A stretch of 64,000 bases of DNA, from NCBI GenBank assembly GCA_023548195.1, contig JAJHZJ010000531.1, positions 4,512,802-4,576,801 on the forward strand, read 5' to 3'. Shown here piece by piece: positions 1 through 11,345 of this stretch. Positions within the stretch are counted from its first letter, which is position 1, and each line of letters begins with the position of its first letter. Source of the stretch: Bettongia penicillata ogilbyi (taxonomy: Eukaryota; Chordata; Mammalia; Diprotodontia; Potoroidae). A program made the translations under genes and the position numbers. The notes beneath the pieces were generated by a model. It saw only the letters and a program-made list of their open reading frames with translations, did no database searches and was not told where the DNA came from.

Positions 1-944
1 AAATTAAAGTTATCTAGTCACATGAAAAAATGCTCTAAATCACTATTGATCAGAGAGAGATGCAAATCAAAACAACTCTGAGGTACCACATCACCCCTCT
101 CAGATTGGCTAATATGACAAAACAAGAAGATGATAAATGTTGAAGAAGATGTGGGAGAGTTGGAACACTAATTCACTGTCGGTGGAGCTGTGAGCTGATC
201 CAACCATTGTGGAGAGCAATTTGGAACTATGCCCAAAGGGCTACAAAAATGTGCATGTCACTTCTGGGACAGTATCCCAAAGAGATCATTAAAATGGAAA
301 AGGGTCCCACATGTACAAAAATATTTATAGTAGCTCTTTTTGTGGTGGCCAAGAACTGGAAATCAAGGGGATGACCATCAATTGGGGAATGGATGAACCA
401 GTTGTGGCATATGAATGTAATGGAATATTATTGTGTTATAAGAAATGGGAAACAGGAAGACTTCAGAGAGGTCTGGAAAGACTTATGTGAACTGATGCTG
501 AGTAAAAGGAGAAGAACCAGGAGAACTTTGTACACAGTAACAACCACAGGGTGTGAGGAATTTTTCTGGTAGACTTAGCCCTTCACAGCAATGCAAAGAC
601 CTAAAAATTCCCAATGGACTCTTGAGGCAAAATACCATCCACATCCAGAGAAAGAACTATGGAATTGGATCATAGAATGAAGCAAACCATTTTCTCTTGC
701 ATTTTGTTTTATTTTGTGTTGGTATTTCTTATGGTTTCTCCAATCATTTTAATTCTTCCATGCAACATGACTAAGATGAAAATGTATTTAGTAAGAATGT
801 ATGTGTAGAACTCATATGAGATTGCATGCCATCTTGGGGAGGGAGGGTAGAAAGAGGGAAGGGGGAGGAAGGGAGAGAAAAACCCAAGATTTAGGGAAGT
901 GATTGTAGAAAATGAAAACAAATAAATTAATTTTTTAAAAAAAG
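1..944 (+). mobile_element. L1 LINE 3' fragment (end of ORF2 plus 3' UTR)
   Basis: The left edge cuts into an L1. The forward strand shows the C-terminal part of L1 ORF2 (reverse transcriptase/endonuclease protein) in broken frames: a stretch reading like WRRCGR-GTL near 140-180, then IWNYAQRATK near 220-250, KGPTCTKIFIVALFVVAKNW near 300-360 and WHMNVMEYYCVIRNGKQ near 405-460. These match the conserved end of mammalian L1 ORF2. A stop falls inside the tract (GGGGATGA near 370), so it is not coding. The 3' UTR follows with a G-rich stretch (835-880) and an A-rich end with AATAAATTAA near 920-944. Sequence identity to the other L1 tails here makes this call firm. Confidence 0.93.
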
Positions 945-1755
945 ATTAGATTGAGAAAGAACAGTCTCCTACAATGAGGCTGCCTCTGGAATGAGCTGTG
1001 AAGGAAACCAAGAGATTCCAAGAGCTGGAGGTGGGAAAGGAATGCAATTCAGGAAAAGTAAGGAGATGGGAGGTGAGATGTTGTGCTCAGGGAGCAGTAA
1101 ATACGCCATTTTGACTGGACCACACTTGGAGAACCATGGCACTGTACCATACTGCCTAATAGGGTTCCTAAAACAGATGGACAATTTAACTAATATAAGA
1201 TACTGAAAGTATGTGTAGAAATACTCCAGTGTTTTTGGATGGATTTTGTACTTCATCAGGCTGCTGTGGAGATCAAATAAGAAAATGCATGTAAATCACT
1301 TTGTAAAACTGACAATGCTATACAAACATGAACACCAGAGTGTACCTTCTATCTCCTATTGGACAAAGCATCTCCCCTGAGGGAAGGAAGCAAGGGAACA
1401 AGCTGGTTGCCTTCAATCTGTCCAGCACATGGCAACATCTCCTTTCTGCCGCTAGCTCTAGTTCCAGAATTGGGATGTGGAGATCCCTCAGTGAAAAGAG
1501 GAGCAACCTTCTCTGTGATATCAGCCCTATCCAACTTCCATCTCATTTGCCCTTTCCTGCTTAATCTCCACCCTTCAGAGGGAGGACTTGTGAACCTGGG
1601 CATCCCCTCTGACCCTCTGACTATATTCCTCCCTTCTCACACAGCCCTTGCTTCAAATCTCATTTCCAACCTCCTTTGGGAAGAAGAAATGCCAGTAGAG
1701 ATGCTGCTTTGTGTGAGAGGAGGAATATAAGAGTATGGTCAAGAAACCATCTTTT
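945..1755. other. No recognisable gene or repeat
   Basis: Apparently single-copy sequence. Overlapping short open frames exist on both strands near 1320-1730, but they have no recognisable domain, splice context or codon signal. I treat them as chance frames. Confidence 0.5.
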
Positions 1756-1905
1756 CAGTCCCTCCCTGGCTTTGCTGCTACCTTGTTGTGTGACCTTGGA
1801 CAAGTCACTTAATCTCTGTTTCTTTACTTTTAAAATGAGAGCATTATACTAGATAATTTTTAAATTCCTTTCCAAGTTTAACTATATTTTTATATTCTCT
1901 GGGTG
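1756..1905 (+). mobile_element. MIR/CORE-SINE fragment
   Basis: The forward strand carries the MIR core order: TTGTGTGACCTTGGACAAGT, then CACTTAATCTCTGTTTC, then AAAATGAGAGCATTATACTA and a degenerate 3' part. Old and diverged. Confidence 0.75.
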
Positions 1906-2473
1906 CTTTCTGTGTATCAGAGATACATAGATAGAACAAAACCACTACCTCGATATTCAGCATATCTTAGATTTTAGATACTCTGGATCTTAGGCTCTCT
2001 TTTCTGCTCTTTTCTGCCTATCCATTTTTTAGTTTGTTTTTCTTGCTTTTCAGCACCTCGACCAGAGCCAGTACCCAGAGTACAGACAAAATGAAAATAA
2101 GATGATTTTGTTACATAGTAGGAAGGTCAAATCTCAATATACCAAATTCCACAGGGCATCCACATTATTTATTGTTCTGAAATTTCGATCAAATAAGCAC
2201 ATTATTAGGAATGATATTCCCACTCCACTGAACTTGGAGGTGAAGTAGATTTGACAGGAAATGAAAGGGCTGACGCCCAAACTCTGGTTCTAAATCCTGG
2301 ATGGGAAAAAGGAAATTTCATATAAACACCTCCTAACTTCATCTTTGCCTCTGCCAGATGTCAAGGTCTTAGCTTACTGTCTTGTTTTACTGAATGATTT
2401 TATAATCAAATTTTTTTTAGGTAGTTAGGATGTTTGAAGCAGGGAGGGGAGAAACAATTGTTTCCCAGTAGTA
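1906..2473. other. No recognisable gene or repeat
   Basis: AT-rich non-coding sequence in which I see no element. Confidence 0.5.
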
Positions 2474-3296
2474 ATATATACAATTTTATTTTTTTAATTT
2501 AATTAATTTATTTGTTTTAAGTTTTCAACAATCACTTCCATAAGTTTTAAATTTTCTCCCCCTCCCTCCCCAAGATAGCATGCAATCTTATATGAGTTCT
2601 ACACATACATTCTTATTAAACACATTTTCACATTAGTTATGTTGCATAGAAGAATTAAAATGAATGGGAGAAACCATGAGAAAAACTAAAACAAAACATA
2701 AAACAAAAGAAAATAGTTTGCTTCATTCTGTGTTCCCATTCCATAGTTCTTTCTCTGGGTATAGATGGTATTTGGTCTCTAGAAACCTTTGGGAATGTTT
2801 TAACTCCTTGCATTGCTGTGAAGGGCTTAGTCTATCAGAAACAGTCCTCGCCCACTGTGGCTGTTACTGTGTATAGCGTTCTCCTGGTTCTGCTCCTTTC
2901 ACTCAACATCAGTTCATATAAGTCTTTCCAGGACTCTCTGAAATCTTCCTGTTTCCCATTTCTTATAGCACAACAGTATTCCATTATGTTCATATACCAC
3001 AACTTGTTCATCCATTCCCCAATTGATGAGCATCCCCTTGATTTCCAGTTCTTGACCACCACAAAAAGAGCTGCTATAAATAATTTTGTACATGTGGGAC
3101 CCTTTTTATGATCTCTTTGGGATATAGTCCTAGAAGCGATATTACTGGGTCAAAGGGTATGCACATTTTTGTAGCCCTTTGGGCATAGTTCCAAATTGCT
3201 CTCCAGACTGGTTGGATCAGCTCACAGCTTCACCAACAATGAATTAGTGTTCCAACTCTCCCACATCTTCTTCAACATTTATATATACAATTTTAT
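2474..3296 (-). mobile_element. 5'-truncated L1 with 16-bp target-site duplication
   Basis: The L1 body spans 2490-3280 on the minus strand. It is bounded by a perfect 16-bp direct repeat, ATATATACAATTTTAT, at 2474-2489 and 3281-3296. The tail (A-rich on minus) lies on the left. The minus strand has the 3' UTR, then a frame of 75 codons at 2835-3062 that reads as the ORF2 C-terminus (MVVKNWKSRGC..., WYMNIMEYCCAIRNGKQ). The insertion is truncated within late ORF2. An exact target-site duplication with moderate body divergence suggests a comparatively recent, L1-endonuclease-mediated insertion. Confidence 0.93.
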
Positions 3297-3329
3297 GGAG
3301 ATTTAAGCTTTATCTATCTCAGCTATTTG

Positions 3330-3450
3330 AGCCTCATATCAGCCCTGTGATGTACATACTACAAATATCATTATTCAAAGTTAAATGACTCACCCGTGGT
3401 CAGACAAATAGTATCATAGGCAGGTATAACTGACTAACCATTCTAGTGAC
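3330..3450 (-). mobile_element. MIR-like SINE fragment
   Basis: The antisense MIR order is visible: GCCCTGTGATGTACATACTA, ATCATTATTCAAAGTTAAAT, then CACCCGTGGTCAGACAAATAG. Strongly diverged. Confidence 0.6.
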
Positions 3451-3459
3451 ATAAAACAT

Positions 3460-4885
3460 ATCCAGATCAAGAGGCACTAAAAACGTCCTAAAATCCATCC
3501 TCTAAGACAAATTCGGTTAAGATGGGGAAGGAAGGGCTCAGGACACAAGGTGCAATCAGAGAGAAACAGAGATCCCTAGACATTAGGAAGTGGTTAGGTG
3601 GAGACTAGAATGGGGTCAGGCTCCTATAATAGAGAGCCATGACATCTGGTAACTTCTTACTTAACTAATGATTCTTGCTAACTTTGTTATTCTTCCATGT
3701 TATATTTTGCACGTTGCTATCAGCACCCTCTAAATTTTGGTACACTGAGCAAAGCCCAAGTCACCTCATTCTTGTTACAGCTGCAATCATAGGTGACATT
3801 TGAATGCTTAGTTCAGCACTCTTTTGCTTATATGATGTTATCTCTCTAATAATGGTAAAGCCAGAGAGAGTTATAGAGAACATATCTATCTGTTTTTCCC
3901 TTGGTAGAGAATTGGGTACTTTAGTCGTGGAATGAGCATTGTATGAAGAGGATCCTGTCTTTATAGAGGATTATTTAATCTACAGAATTTATTTCAACCA
4001 GATTTACAAATCTTTCTTTTGGCCATTCATGAGGAGAGGAAATAGTTTCATCTAATAGAACCCTCTGTTAAAATGGGATTCTCCAAAGTGCCTTTTCTCC
4101 TGTATTTTTGATGTTAAACAAAACAAAATGTTTTGTGGGGAAGGAAATTATTTTACTGGATTTTTAAAATGAGATAGGGACAGGGTAGATTATTCAGGGA
4201 AGATTATTCTGGGATTTCATGAGTTCCTATCATCTATACCTCTGATTCCCTTGGCCACCTCCTGCTTACATCTAAAGGTGAAAAAAAAATCCTGTGGTGC
4301 TGTAGTCATTATACAGATCTGACTGCTTGTGCCTACCTACCCCTGCCCCACCAATAGCAACCACAGGAACTGATTGTTTCTTATTTCTAAATTCATTTTT
4401 TTGGTTTCTGGTTTCTCTTACTTAATCAGCTTGACATGAGTCTATGGGGTAAGACTAATGCTTGATAAAGCTGATATTTTCAAGAGGCTGGTGCTGGGAA
4501 GAAAAAAAAAAACCTCCCTAGGGTTTTTCCATTGTCCTGTTGTCCTGGGGGAATTTTCCCAGAAGGAGTTATTGGACTGATCCCAGGGTTAGGGAAGGGT
4601 TTCCTTTTTAAGTGTGACTTTGCATTGCACTTGAAAGGGAAATGAAAAATTGTAAAGCAAATGACTAAGGCTAAACTGTTGGTTATTTAAGGCAGTGAGA
4701 TGATAAAACTGTGAGAACCTAAAGTCCATGGGATACCTTAGGGTCAGAACCTGAGCTAGAATAGAAATCACCTTCTTCCTACTCTGACAGAAAGGTACCT
4801 TCTTAAAGGTGTTGCTTAAGGTGATATTCCCTAATGTTTTTGCACCTATGATAAAATCAAGAAGGGAGGAGAAAAGAACATGCAT
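3460..4885. other. No recognisable gene or repeat
   Basis: About 1.4 kb of apparently single-copy, AT-rich DNA. A 98-codon minus frame at 4589-4885 has no recognisable domain. Only short A-runs (4278, 4501) stand out. Confidence 0.5.
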
Positions 4886-4889
4886 TTTT

Positions 4890-5522
4890 TCACTTAATCT
4901 TTATTTTGTTTTTGTCATTACTTAGAAACCAAAATTTTTAGCATTTAAAAAAAATTTGAGTTCCAAATTCTCTCCCTCTCTCTTACCCTCCCTCCTTCCT
5001 TGAGAAGGCAAGCAGTTTCATATAGATTATATACATGTAGTCATGAAAAATGTTTCTATATTAGAGATGTTGCAAAAGAAAATTGACAAAACAAACAAGA
5101 ATAACAAAGAAAATAAAAATGTATGCTTCGCTCTGCACCCAGACTCCATTAGTTCTTTCTCTTTAGGTGGATAGCATTTTTCATCACCAGTCCTTCAGAT
5201 TTGTTTTGAATCATTGTATTGCTGAGAAGAGCTAAGTCCATCACAGTTGACCATCCTTACAACATTGCTATCACTGTGTACAATGTTCCCCTGGTTCTAC
5301 TCACTTCAGATATTAAGAAGTGCATCAGTTCACATAGATCTTCCCAGGTTTTTCTGAAACCATCCTGCTTTTCCTTTTGTATAGCACATAGCATTCCATC
5401 GCAATCATATACCACAACTTATTTAGCTATTCCCCAATTGATGGATGTCTTCTCAATTTCAAATTCTTGGCCACCACAAAAAGAGCTGCCATAAATATTT
5501 TTACAAGCAGGTCCTTTTCCTT
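4890..5522 (-). mobile_element. 5'-truncated L1 3' end
   Basis: The minus strand runs from decayed ORF2 (reverse complement of CCACAAAAAGAGCTGCCATA near 5474) through the 3' UTR to an A-rich tail near 4890-4960. It contains the same landmarks as the 2490-3280 copy: ATTCCCCAATTGATGGATG near 5430 and AGTTCTTTCTCTTTAGGTGG near 5150. More diverged than that copy. No clear target-site duplication was found. Confidence 0.88.
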
Positions 5523-5844
5523 TATCCATTATGATTATCTTTATCCATGACCCACCTCACCCCCATCAAAAAATTGCAAATGTTTTTGTGATGTCCTGAT
5601 GTGCCTTAACTTCCTGCCTGAGAAACAGTAGCCTAAGATGCCATCTGGATGGTTCTGACCCAGAAAGACTTTGACTTTTAATACAATCATATTTACCTGG
5701 TTTCTCAGTTCATTTGAGCCAGTACAAACTATCATTCCCATTGCCTTTGCCAGTTCTAAGAGACAGTTGTGGACCATCCTATAACTTTTAGTGGCAAGAG
5801 GAATGTGGGAAGTTAGGAAGATAAAAGATCCAACTTCATTCATT

Positions 5845-6180
5845 TAGCAAGCACTATATTAATTAAATACCTACTGTGTCTTTGTATCCCCATCTTTTAG
5901 CACAGTGCCTGGCACAAAGGAGACTCTTAATAAGTGTTTGTTGACTGACTGCACTGGACAAATGAAGAAAGAAGTATTTATAAGACATGGTCCCTGGCTT
6001 CAAGAACTTACATTATAGTAATGGGGAGAAAGGGTGCGGGGAACTGGTGAAGCAGAAAGACAGATAAATGTAATACATAATAAGTGTTATACAAAGTAAA
6101 TAATAGCATGAAGGAGGTACAAAACAAAGTGTTATATAACGTCTGAAGGGAAAGATCCTTAAAGATGAATATGTAGAGAA
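5845..6180 (+). mobile_element. L2 3' end and L2-associated sequence
   Basis: TAGCACAGTGCCTGGCAC near 5898 followed by CTTAATAAGTGTTTGTTGAC is the canonical L2 3' terminus on the forward strand. The next 200 bases (TGGTCCCTGGCTTCAAGAAC, CTTACATTATAGTAATGGGG) resemble the sequence that often accompanies L2 in mammals. Its exact family is uncertain. Confidence 0.7.
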
Positions 6181-6184
6181 GGGA

Positions 6185-6858
6185 AAGGGAAGAGGACAGG
6201 CATCGGGGAGGACTATCCCTTCCTCCGTTTTTTACACCTCTGCCTTGCTATCCTCACTGAGTCTTGCTGCTGTTACTGGTTACTTCTTCAGACAGGAACA
6301 ATCGGAAGACTTCCTCCCAACCCACTTTGTACAGTTGATAGCAAGAGCTGAACATCTAATATTACTGAAGATGAGAATTTCAAGGACACTGGAAGTGAGG
6401 AATTTCGTGAGGAAGGAGCATTATCTTTGAAATTCTTTTTCCTATTCTTTTTAGTCTCAAAATACTGGTTGCATGCTGTCACTCTGTGTTTGCCTACCTA
6501 GATGGAGAGAGGCCTGTTTTGAGGTAGTTAGTGGAGGGTTTCATTTTCTTGTTACTCTTAAGGCATTTTGTTATGACTATGTAGATCAATGGATGTTTTG
6601 TAAATGTTCCCTGAGCATTCCCTTGGAGACTCTGAATTGATGGTTCCTCTTTAAGAAATCTCAAGTGTAAATAAACAAGTGCAGGCCACAGGTACTGGAC
6701 CTCTGCATATTTATCTCCATGGCACATAGCAAGATAGTCATTGAAATAATGCATTTACAACTGAAGCAGGGTTTTTAAAAGATGCACTATTGCATCCCTA
6801 TTTAGAATTTTCATGGAAAAGGTAAACAGTTGGCTACCCTTGCCTCAAAAAATATACT
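6185..6858. other. No recognisable gene or repeat
   Basis: Apparently single-copy sequence. Short frames on both strands lack any domain. Confidence 0.45.
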
Positions 6859-6861
6859 AGC

Positions 6862-7015
6862 CAGGGGCAGGTAGGTGGCATAGTGAGTGAGTAGGGCACC
6901 AGCCCTGGAGTCAGGAGGATCTGAGTCCAAATCTGGCCTCAGACACTTGACATACTTACTAGCTGTGTGACCTTGGGCAAGTTACCTAACCCCAATTGCC
7001 TTGCCTTCCCCTTCT
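6862..7015 (+). mobile_element. tRNA-headed SINE (marsupial type)
   Basis: Starts CCAGGGGCAGGTAGGTGG, continues CCCTGGAGTCAGGAGGATCT and GTGTGACCTTGGGCAAGTTA, and ends CCCCAATTGCCTTGCC before a short AT tail. The pol III A/B-box-like head (GGATCTGAGTCCAAATC region) is well kept. Short form with no long tail. Confidence 0.9.
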
Positions 7016-7435
7016 AAATATATATAGTAGCTAGTTCATATCATCAATGCTAGGTGCTATAGAGCTAAATGTTTTTTTTCAAGTTTGTTTTTAATCAGTG
7101 AGAGGATGCAGAGTTCCCTCTCAAAAACAAAACAAAACAAAACACCCAAACACCTGAGGCCATCTGATGTTTGTTTTCATGCTAGATTAAAATAGAATGT
7201 CAATCTGCCCTACTCATACCTGGTATCCAAGGTACTTTAATCAACAAAATATATTATGATCTTTATATTCTACAGGAACTTGGTAGAAAATTTGATTTTG
7301 GACTGAACAAAGCTCATTTTCTATCAGATCATTTTAAGGCCATGTTCATCGTTCATTCAACTTGATACTAAAAGTTCCATTCTTGCTTTAAGTTAGATCA
7401 CCCGAAAGCAGAGTACTCAGATCATACTTTTCAAA
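7016..7435. other. Non-coding sequence with an (AAAAC)n run
   Basis: Contains a short AAAAC-type simple repeat at about 7120-7142. Otherwise nothing recognised. Confidence 0.5.
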
Positions 7436-7815
7436 TTCACTAAGCATTTGCTGAGTGCCTAACGTGTGTGAGGTATTGTGTTTAAATTCCAGGGATAATA
7501 AGACAAAAACAAATTGTCCCTGCCCTCAAGGAACTTACGCTTAACTTGGGAGAAGTGATGTGCCCAGAAAAATGAGTATATACAAAGTGATGGAGGGGGA
7601 CTACTAACAACTTTGTGGGGAGGGGGGATATCAAGAAAGATCTACCACAGGAGATAGCCCTTGAGCCAAATGTTGGAGGGAGCTGAAGATTCCAAAGGTA
7701 AAGGGAGAATGGGATGGTTTCAAGACATAAGGGACAGATAGTTTGTGTAAAAGCACAGTGATAGATATTATATATGGATAGCATCGATTAAAGCATTTTG
7801 GCTGAAACATGGCGT
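7436..7815 (+). repeat. L2-associated ancient interspersed repeat
   Basis: Begins AAGCATTTGCTGAGTGCCTA and continues with TTGTCCCTGCCCTCAAGGAA and CTTACGCTTAACTTGGGAGA. This is a common old mammalian repeat string. Sibling copies lie at 27880-28060, 41360-41600, 51580-51760 and 53120-53340. The family name is not certain. Confidence 0.55.
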
Positions 7816-7879
7816 GAGTGAGAGGAAGTGATAGTAAATCAGCCTGGAAAGACAGAATGAACATCTCACACCACATTCC

Positions 7880-8449
7880 ACAATGCACTTTAAGTGGTAT
7901 TCAGAACCTAGATATAAAAGGTCAAATCATAACCAAATTAGAAGAGGCTGGAAGTATAGACCCTTCACAGCTATGGGTAGGAGAAGAGTTATTGTCCAAA
8001 CAAGAAATTGAGAGAATCACAGATGATAAAATGGACAGTTTTGATGATATGAAAGTGAAAAGCTTTTGCACAAAATTAAAGCAGTAAAAATTAGAAAGGA
8101 AGCAGTTAACTAAGAAAAAAAAAATTTCTCACTGACCTTTTCTGATATCTACTATCCAAGGCACATAGAAAAACTGATCCAAATATATAAGAACAAGAAT
8201 CATTTTCCAAAAAATAAATGATCAAAGGATAGGAACAATGACCAAAGGAAGAATTCTAAGCTACCAACAACCATATAAAAATGTTCCAAATAACTAATGA
8301 TAAGAGAAATAAAAATTAAGACTCTGATCCCATTAAAACATCATATCCATCACTAACAAAGATGACCAAAAAAAAAAAAATAACAATTGTTGCAGGGGAT
8401 TTGTAAGGACAAGCACATTAATTTATTATTGGTAAAGCTATGAACTAGT
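7880..8449 (+). mobile_element. L1 ORF2 fragment, part 1 (split by a SINE)
   Basis: A 90-codon forward frame at 7818-8087 contains the late-ORF2 motif QEIERITDDKMDSFDDMKVK followed by SFCTKLK, which matches the L1 segment before the C-terminal domain (compare the SFCT region of other mammalian L1s). The frame then breaks. Homology continues as ATATATAAGAACAAGAATCA near 8185 and ACCATATAAAAATGTTCC near 8270. The element resumes at 8640 after a composite SINE. An older L1 subfamily than the copies at 1-5.5 kb. Confidence 0.82.
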
Positions 8450-8639
8450 TATTGCTGTTCTTTGTCCTTCATTCTCAAAGAAGACCATGACATCAGGGAG
8501 GTGATACCATGACATGAAGCTGAACTGGATTTAAGTGAGGCAGGGCTGTGCAAAGTCACCAGCCTCACTTTCTCCTCCAGAGCCATATGGGTCTAATGGC
8601 CAGACATCCATCAGGATGACTGGAGATGGCCCTGCTGTG
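8450..8639 (-). mobile_element. RTE-tailed composite SINE fragment
   Basis: TTGTCCTTCATTCTCAAAGA then AGACCATGACATCAGGGAGG, GAACTGGATTTAAGTGAGGC and CATCAGGATGACTGGAGATG. The same string order occurs at 26819, 30556 (opposite strand) and 51273. Strand is assigned so that the RTE-like tail is 3'. It interrupts an L1 between GCTATGAACTAGT (left) and TGTGAATTAGTATAG (right), which leaves a degenerate duplication of about 9 bp. Confidence 0.8.
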
Positions 8640-9262
8640 AATTAGTATAGCCATTCTAGAAGACAATTTGGAACCATGCCCCTCAAATTATTAACTGTGC
8701 ATATCTTTTTAACTCAAAAATAGAATGCTGAGGCTTGTATCCCAAAGAATTAAAAGAGAGAAAGGACCTGTTTGTTGTGGTGTAGAACTGAAAGTAAAGG
8801 GGGTGCCCACTAATCAGGGAATGGCTAAGCAAAAAATTGTGATATTTTAAGGAATATTATTATGCCCTAAGAAAGGATAAAGGGGAATAATCCTGGAAAC
8901 TCAAAGAGTATGTACTAATGCGGAGTAAAACGAGCAGAATCAGAAGAACAATTTATACAGTGACTACAATGTTGCAAAGAAAAATACCTGCAACAGACTT
9001 AAGAATTTTGTCTAGTGCAATGATCAAGGAGGACCCAAAGAACCAAGGATGAAACTTGCTTCTCTCGGTTTGACAGAAAGCTTTTAGACTAGACATGAAG
9101 AATGAGAAATACATTTTTGACGTGACTAATGTCCAAATGCATGAATGTATAGATTTGTGGATGTACACATCCACACATACAAATGTAGGGATTTGTTTTG
9201 TTTGACTATGTTTACTGATTATAAAGGAGATTTTTTTAAAAAAAAGTTGGTTGACCATGGTA
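8640..9262 (+). mobile_element. L1 3' fragment, part 2
   Basis: Resumes the L1 at TAGCCATTCTAGAAGACAAT, then GGGAATGGCTAAGC near 8818, AAACGAGCAGAATCAGAAGA near 8928 and AGAATGAGAAATACATTTTT near 9098. All are landmarks of an old marsupial L1 3' end. Reading frames are closed throughout. Confidence 0.8.
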
Positions 9263-9604
9263 ATGAGTGATGAAGAAAGAATGAAAATAGCCTAGTGAAG
9301 CATTTAAAAACTGTACAACACATGAGGTTCAGAGGGAAGCAGATAGATGGGACAGGTTTGGAAACAACATGCTGAGTGTATTATATACTTTTTTCCTAAA
9401 ATTAGGCATAATGGAGATTTAAAATATCACGTATTATCCTCCTTTTCTATTCTTCTTTGCATATAGAAATTTTCACATTAGTTGGCACTGGTCAAGTCTG
9501 AATAGGATTGAGACTGGATCTGTGATATTGATAAAGGGAATCAAATAAGGAAATTCCTTTTACCAATGTAGGTAGGCACCTTATCTGCAATATGGTGGTG
9601 TTAT
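9263..9604. other. No recognisable gene or repeat
   Basis: Non-coding. No element recognised. Confidence 0.45.
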
Positions 9605-9740
9605 AGAGTTGTCTAGTCCATTAAGAAGTTACATGACATGCCTAAGGTCACTTAACATGCATCAGAGGCAGTCCTCAAACCTGTCTTCCTGGCTCTGAGA
9701 TCAGTTCTTTGTCTTCCTCTGCCTTATTTTCTCTCAGTTC
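9605..9740 (-). mobile_element. MIR-like SINE fragment
   Basis: ACATGCCTAAGGTCACTTAA, then CAGAGGCAGTCCTCAAACCT and GTCTTCCTGGCTCTGAGATC follow the antisense order of a CORE-SINE. Confidence 0.65.
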
Positions 9741-9744
9741 AGAA

Positions 9745-9990
9745 TACCAACAAAAAACTATTTGTTTTTCAAAGACAGGAGGGAACTAGATTGTGAAGGA
9801 CTTTGCATTACCAAACAGAGGTTTTATATTTTCTCCATAAGGTAATAGTGAGCAATTGAATATTTTTTAACACAAAAGTGTCATAATCGGACCTGTACTT
9901 CAGGGACATCAATTTGGCAGCTGCAGAAAAGATGGATCAGAGAGGGGAGACACTTACAGAAGAAAGATTATTAGGAGGCTATTGCAATAT
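9745..9990 (+). repeat. Ancient interspersed repeat (L2-associated type)
   Basis: GATTGTGAAGGACTTTGCAT, AACAGAGGTTTTATATTTTC, GTGTCATAATCGGACCTGTA, CATCAATTTGGCAGCTGCAG and TTAGGAGGCTATTGCAATAT are in the order of a widespread old mammalian repeat. A partial sibling lies at 37750-37900. Class not assigned. Confidence 0.5.
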
Positions 9991-11180
9991 ACAAATCCAT
10001 TCCGGGTCCAACTAACAATATGGCACATATATTTATTTTACACTGAATAAGCAGATTGCCATCCATTACTTAAGGTCAACTATTTTGTGCTTTGGAATAA
10101 CTTTTTTTTTAGTAGATAGGAGGGCAATTCATTTTAGCTTCCCAGGCTTCTATAAAATGAGGAGATTAAATAGCATCATCTTTAAGTCTTCCTATTCTGA
10201 AATTTTATATTCTCTTACACTTTTACAGAACTGTCTCTATTGAATTTCATCTTAATATTAAGTCTTTTGATCTTATAGTGGGGGATTGGAGAGAGGGGGA
10301 GAGTGAAGGGATCATTTGACTGAGTAGAATTTTTAGATGTTTTGTAAAACTAGTTAAAGATAAAACATTTTTTTAAAAAAAACTAGTTAAAGATATTGTT
10401 CACTTTGTCACTCAGTTTCCTTTAAAGAAAATGTTGTATAATAAATTTCAACTCAAGGAAAAGTTTTGGGTCTGAAGATGAATGAGAAAATGAGTTAATA
10501 TATTTAAAGTGCTTTATAAACTGCTATACAAATACCAGTTATTATGATATACTTTCAATTGTCAAAAAAAAATTTAAGAGGGAACATCATGGCTACAGAT
10601 AAGTAGTCAAAAGATATGAATGTGACATATAAGAGACATAGTTTTAGGGTAATTAATCATTTTATTAATTATTCTAGCATATAATTAATAAAAGGGTCAG
10701 TGACACTCGAATGCCAAACACTTCTCATGGAATGTACTCAGTGCTTATATGCCCTTGGAAGAGTGGGTGTTCCTGAGACTAGCTCAGATTGGTTAACAAG
10801 TAGTAAAAGAATGGATATTATAATGAGAGGTGGGTTTATTCAAATAGGGTCTGAGAGCCTCAATCTTGGTCAAAGTGGCTTATCTATATCCATACCATCC
10901 CACCTAGGGCAATCTAGACAAAAGGGAAAATCTACTTTTACCCAGACTTTTCTGAGTAAAATATAATGGGCCAGAATCCATCAGTTCACCTAAACTACAA
11001 TTTCTTTACCTGTTGATCAGCTCTGAGTTTTTCCTTTCATTATCAAAGGCTGCCTGACTAATCTAAAGGGGCTGATTTCTGAATGAGGAAGTAGAAAAGG
11101 AGAAAAACCTTAGTCTTAATTCAGGCTCTTATTATTATAAGAGAAGTGATCGTCTCTCATGAATGAACAGTTTTTTTAAA
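9991..11180. other. Mostly unrecognised sequence with two MIR scraps
   Basis: Short MIR 3'-like pieces occur at about 10140-10215 (CTATAAAATGAGGAGATTAA) and 10490-10550 (AAAGTGCTTTATAAACTGCT). The rest is AT-rich single-copy DNA. An 88-codon frame at 10700-10966 has no domain. Confidence 0.45.
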
Positions 11181-11184
11181 AAAA

Positions 11185-11345
11185 AAAGATTATTAACAAC
11201 CATATGAAAGTATGCACCAAATAAACAATAAGAGAAATGAAAATCAAAATATTCTGAACATTTCACCTCAGATGAAGTAAATTGGGGAAAATTTTGGTGA
11301 TGTGAAAAGAAAAAAATCAGCAACAATTTTTTTAAAATTATAGCT
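11185..11345 (+). mobile_element. Small L1 ORF2 fragment
   Basis: AACAACCATATGAAAGTATG, AATAAGAGAAATGAAAATCA and TTTCACCTCAGATGAAG correspond in order to the L1 ORF2 stretch just before the tract seen at 1-150. Frames are broken. Confidence 0.7.

Noticed and set aside
1349..1730. Coding exon suggested by overlapping open frames on both strands
   Set aside because: Three frames are open at once, which reflects few stop-like words and not selection on one frame. No domain or splice context.
6862..7015. Functional tRNA gene
   Set aside because: The tRNA-like head belongs to a SINE repeated many times in the window. No cloverleaf with an intact anticodon arm was found.
9745..9990. Endogenous retrovirus LTR
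   Set aside because: No TG...CA ends, poly-A signal context, primer-binding site or internal viral genes. It matches an old non-coding repeat instead. No viral gene was found anywhere in the window.
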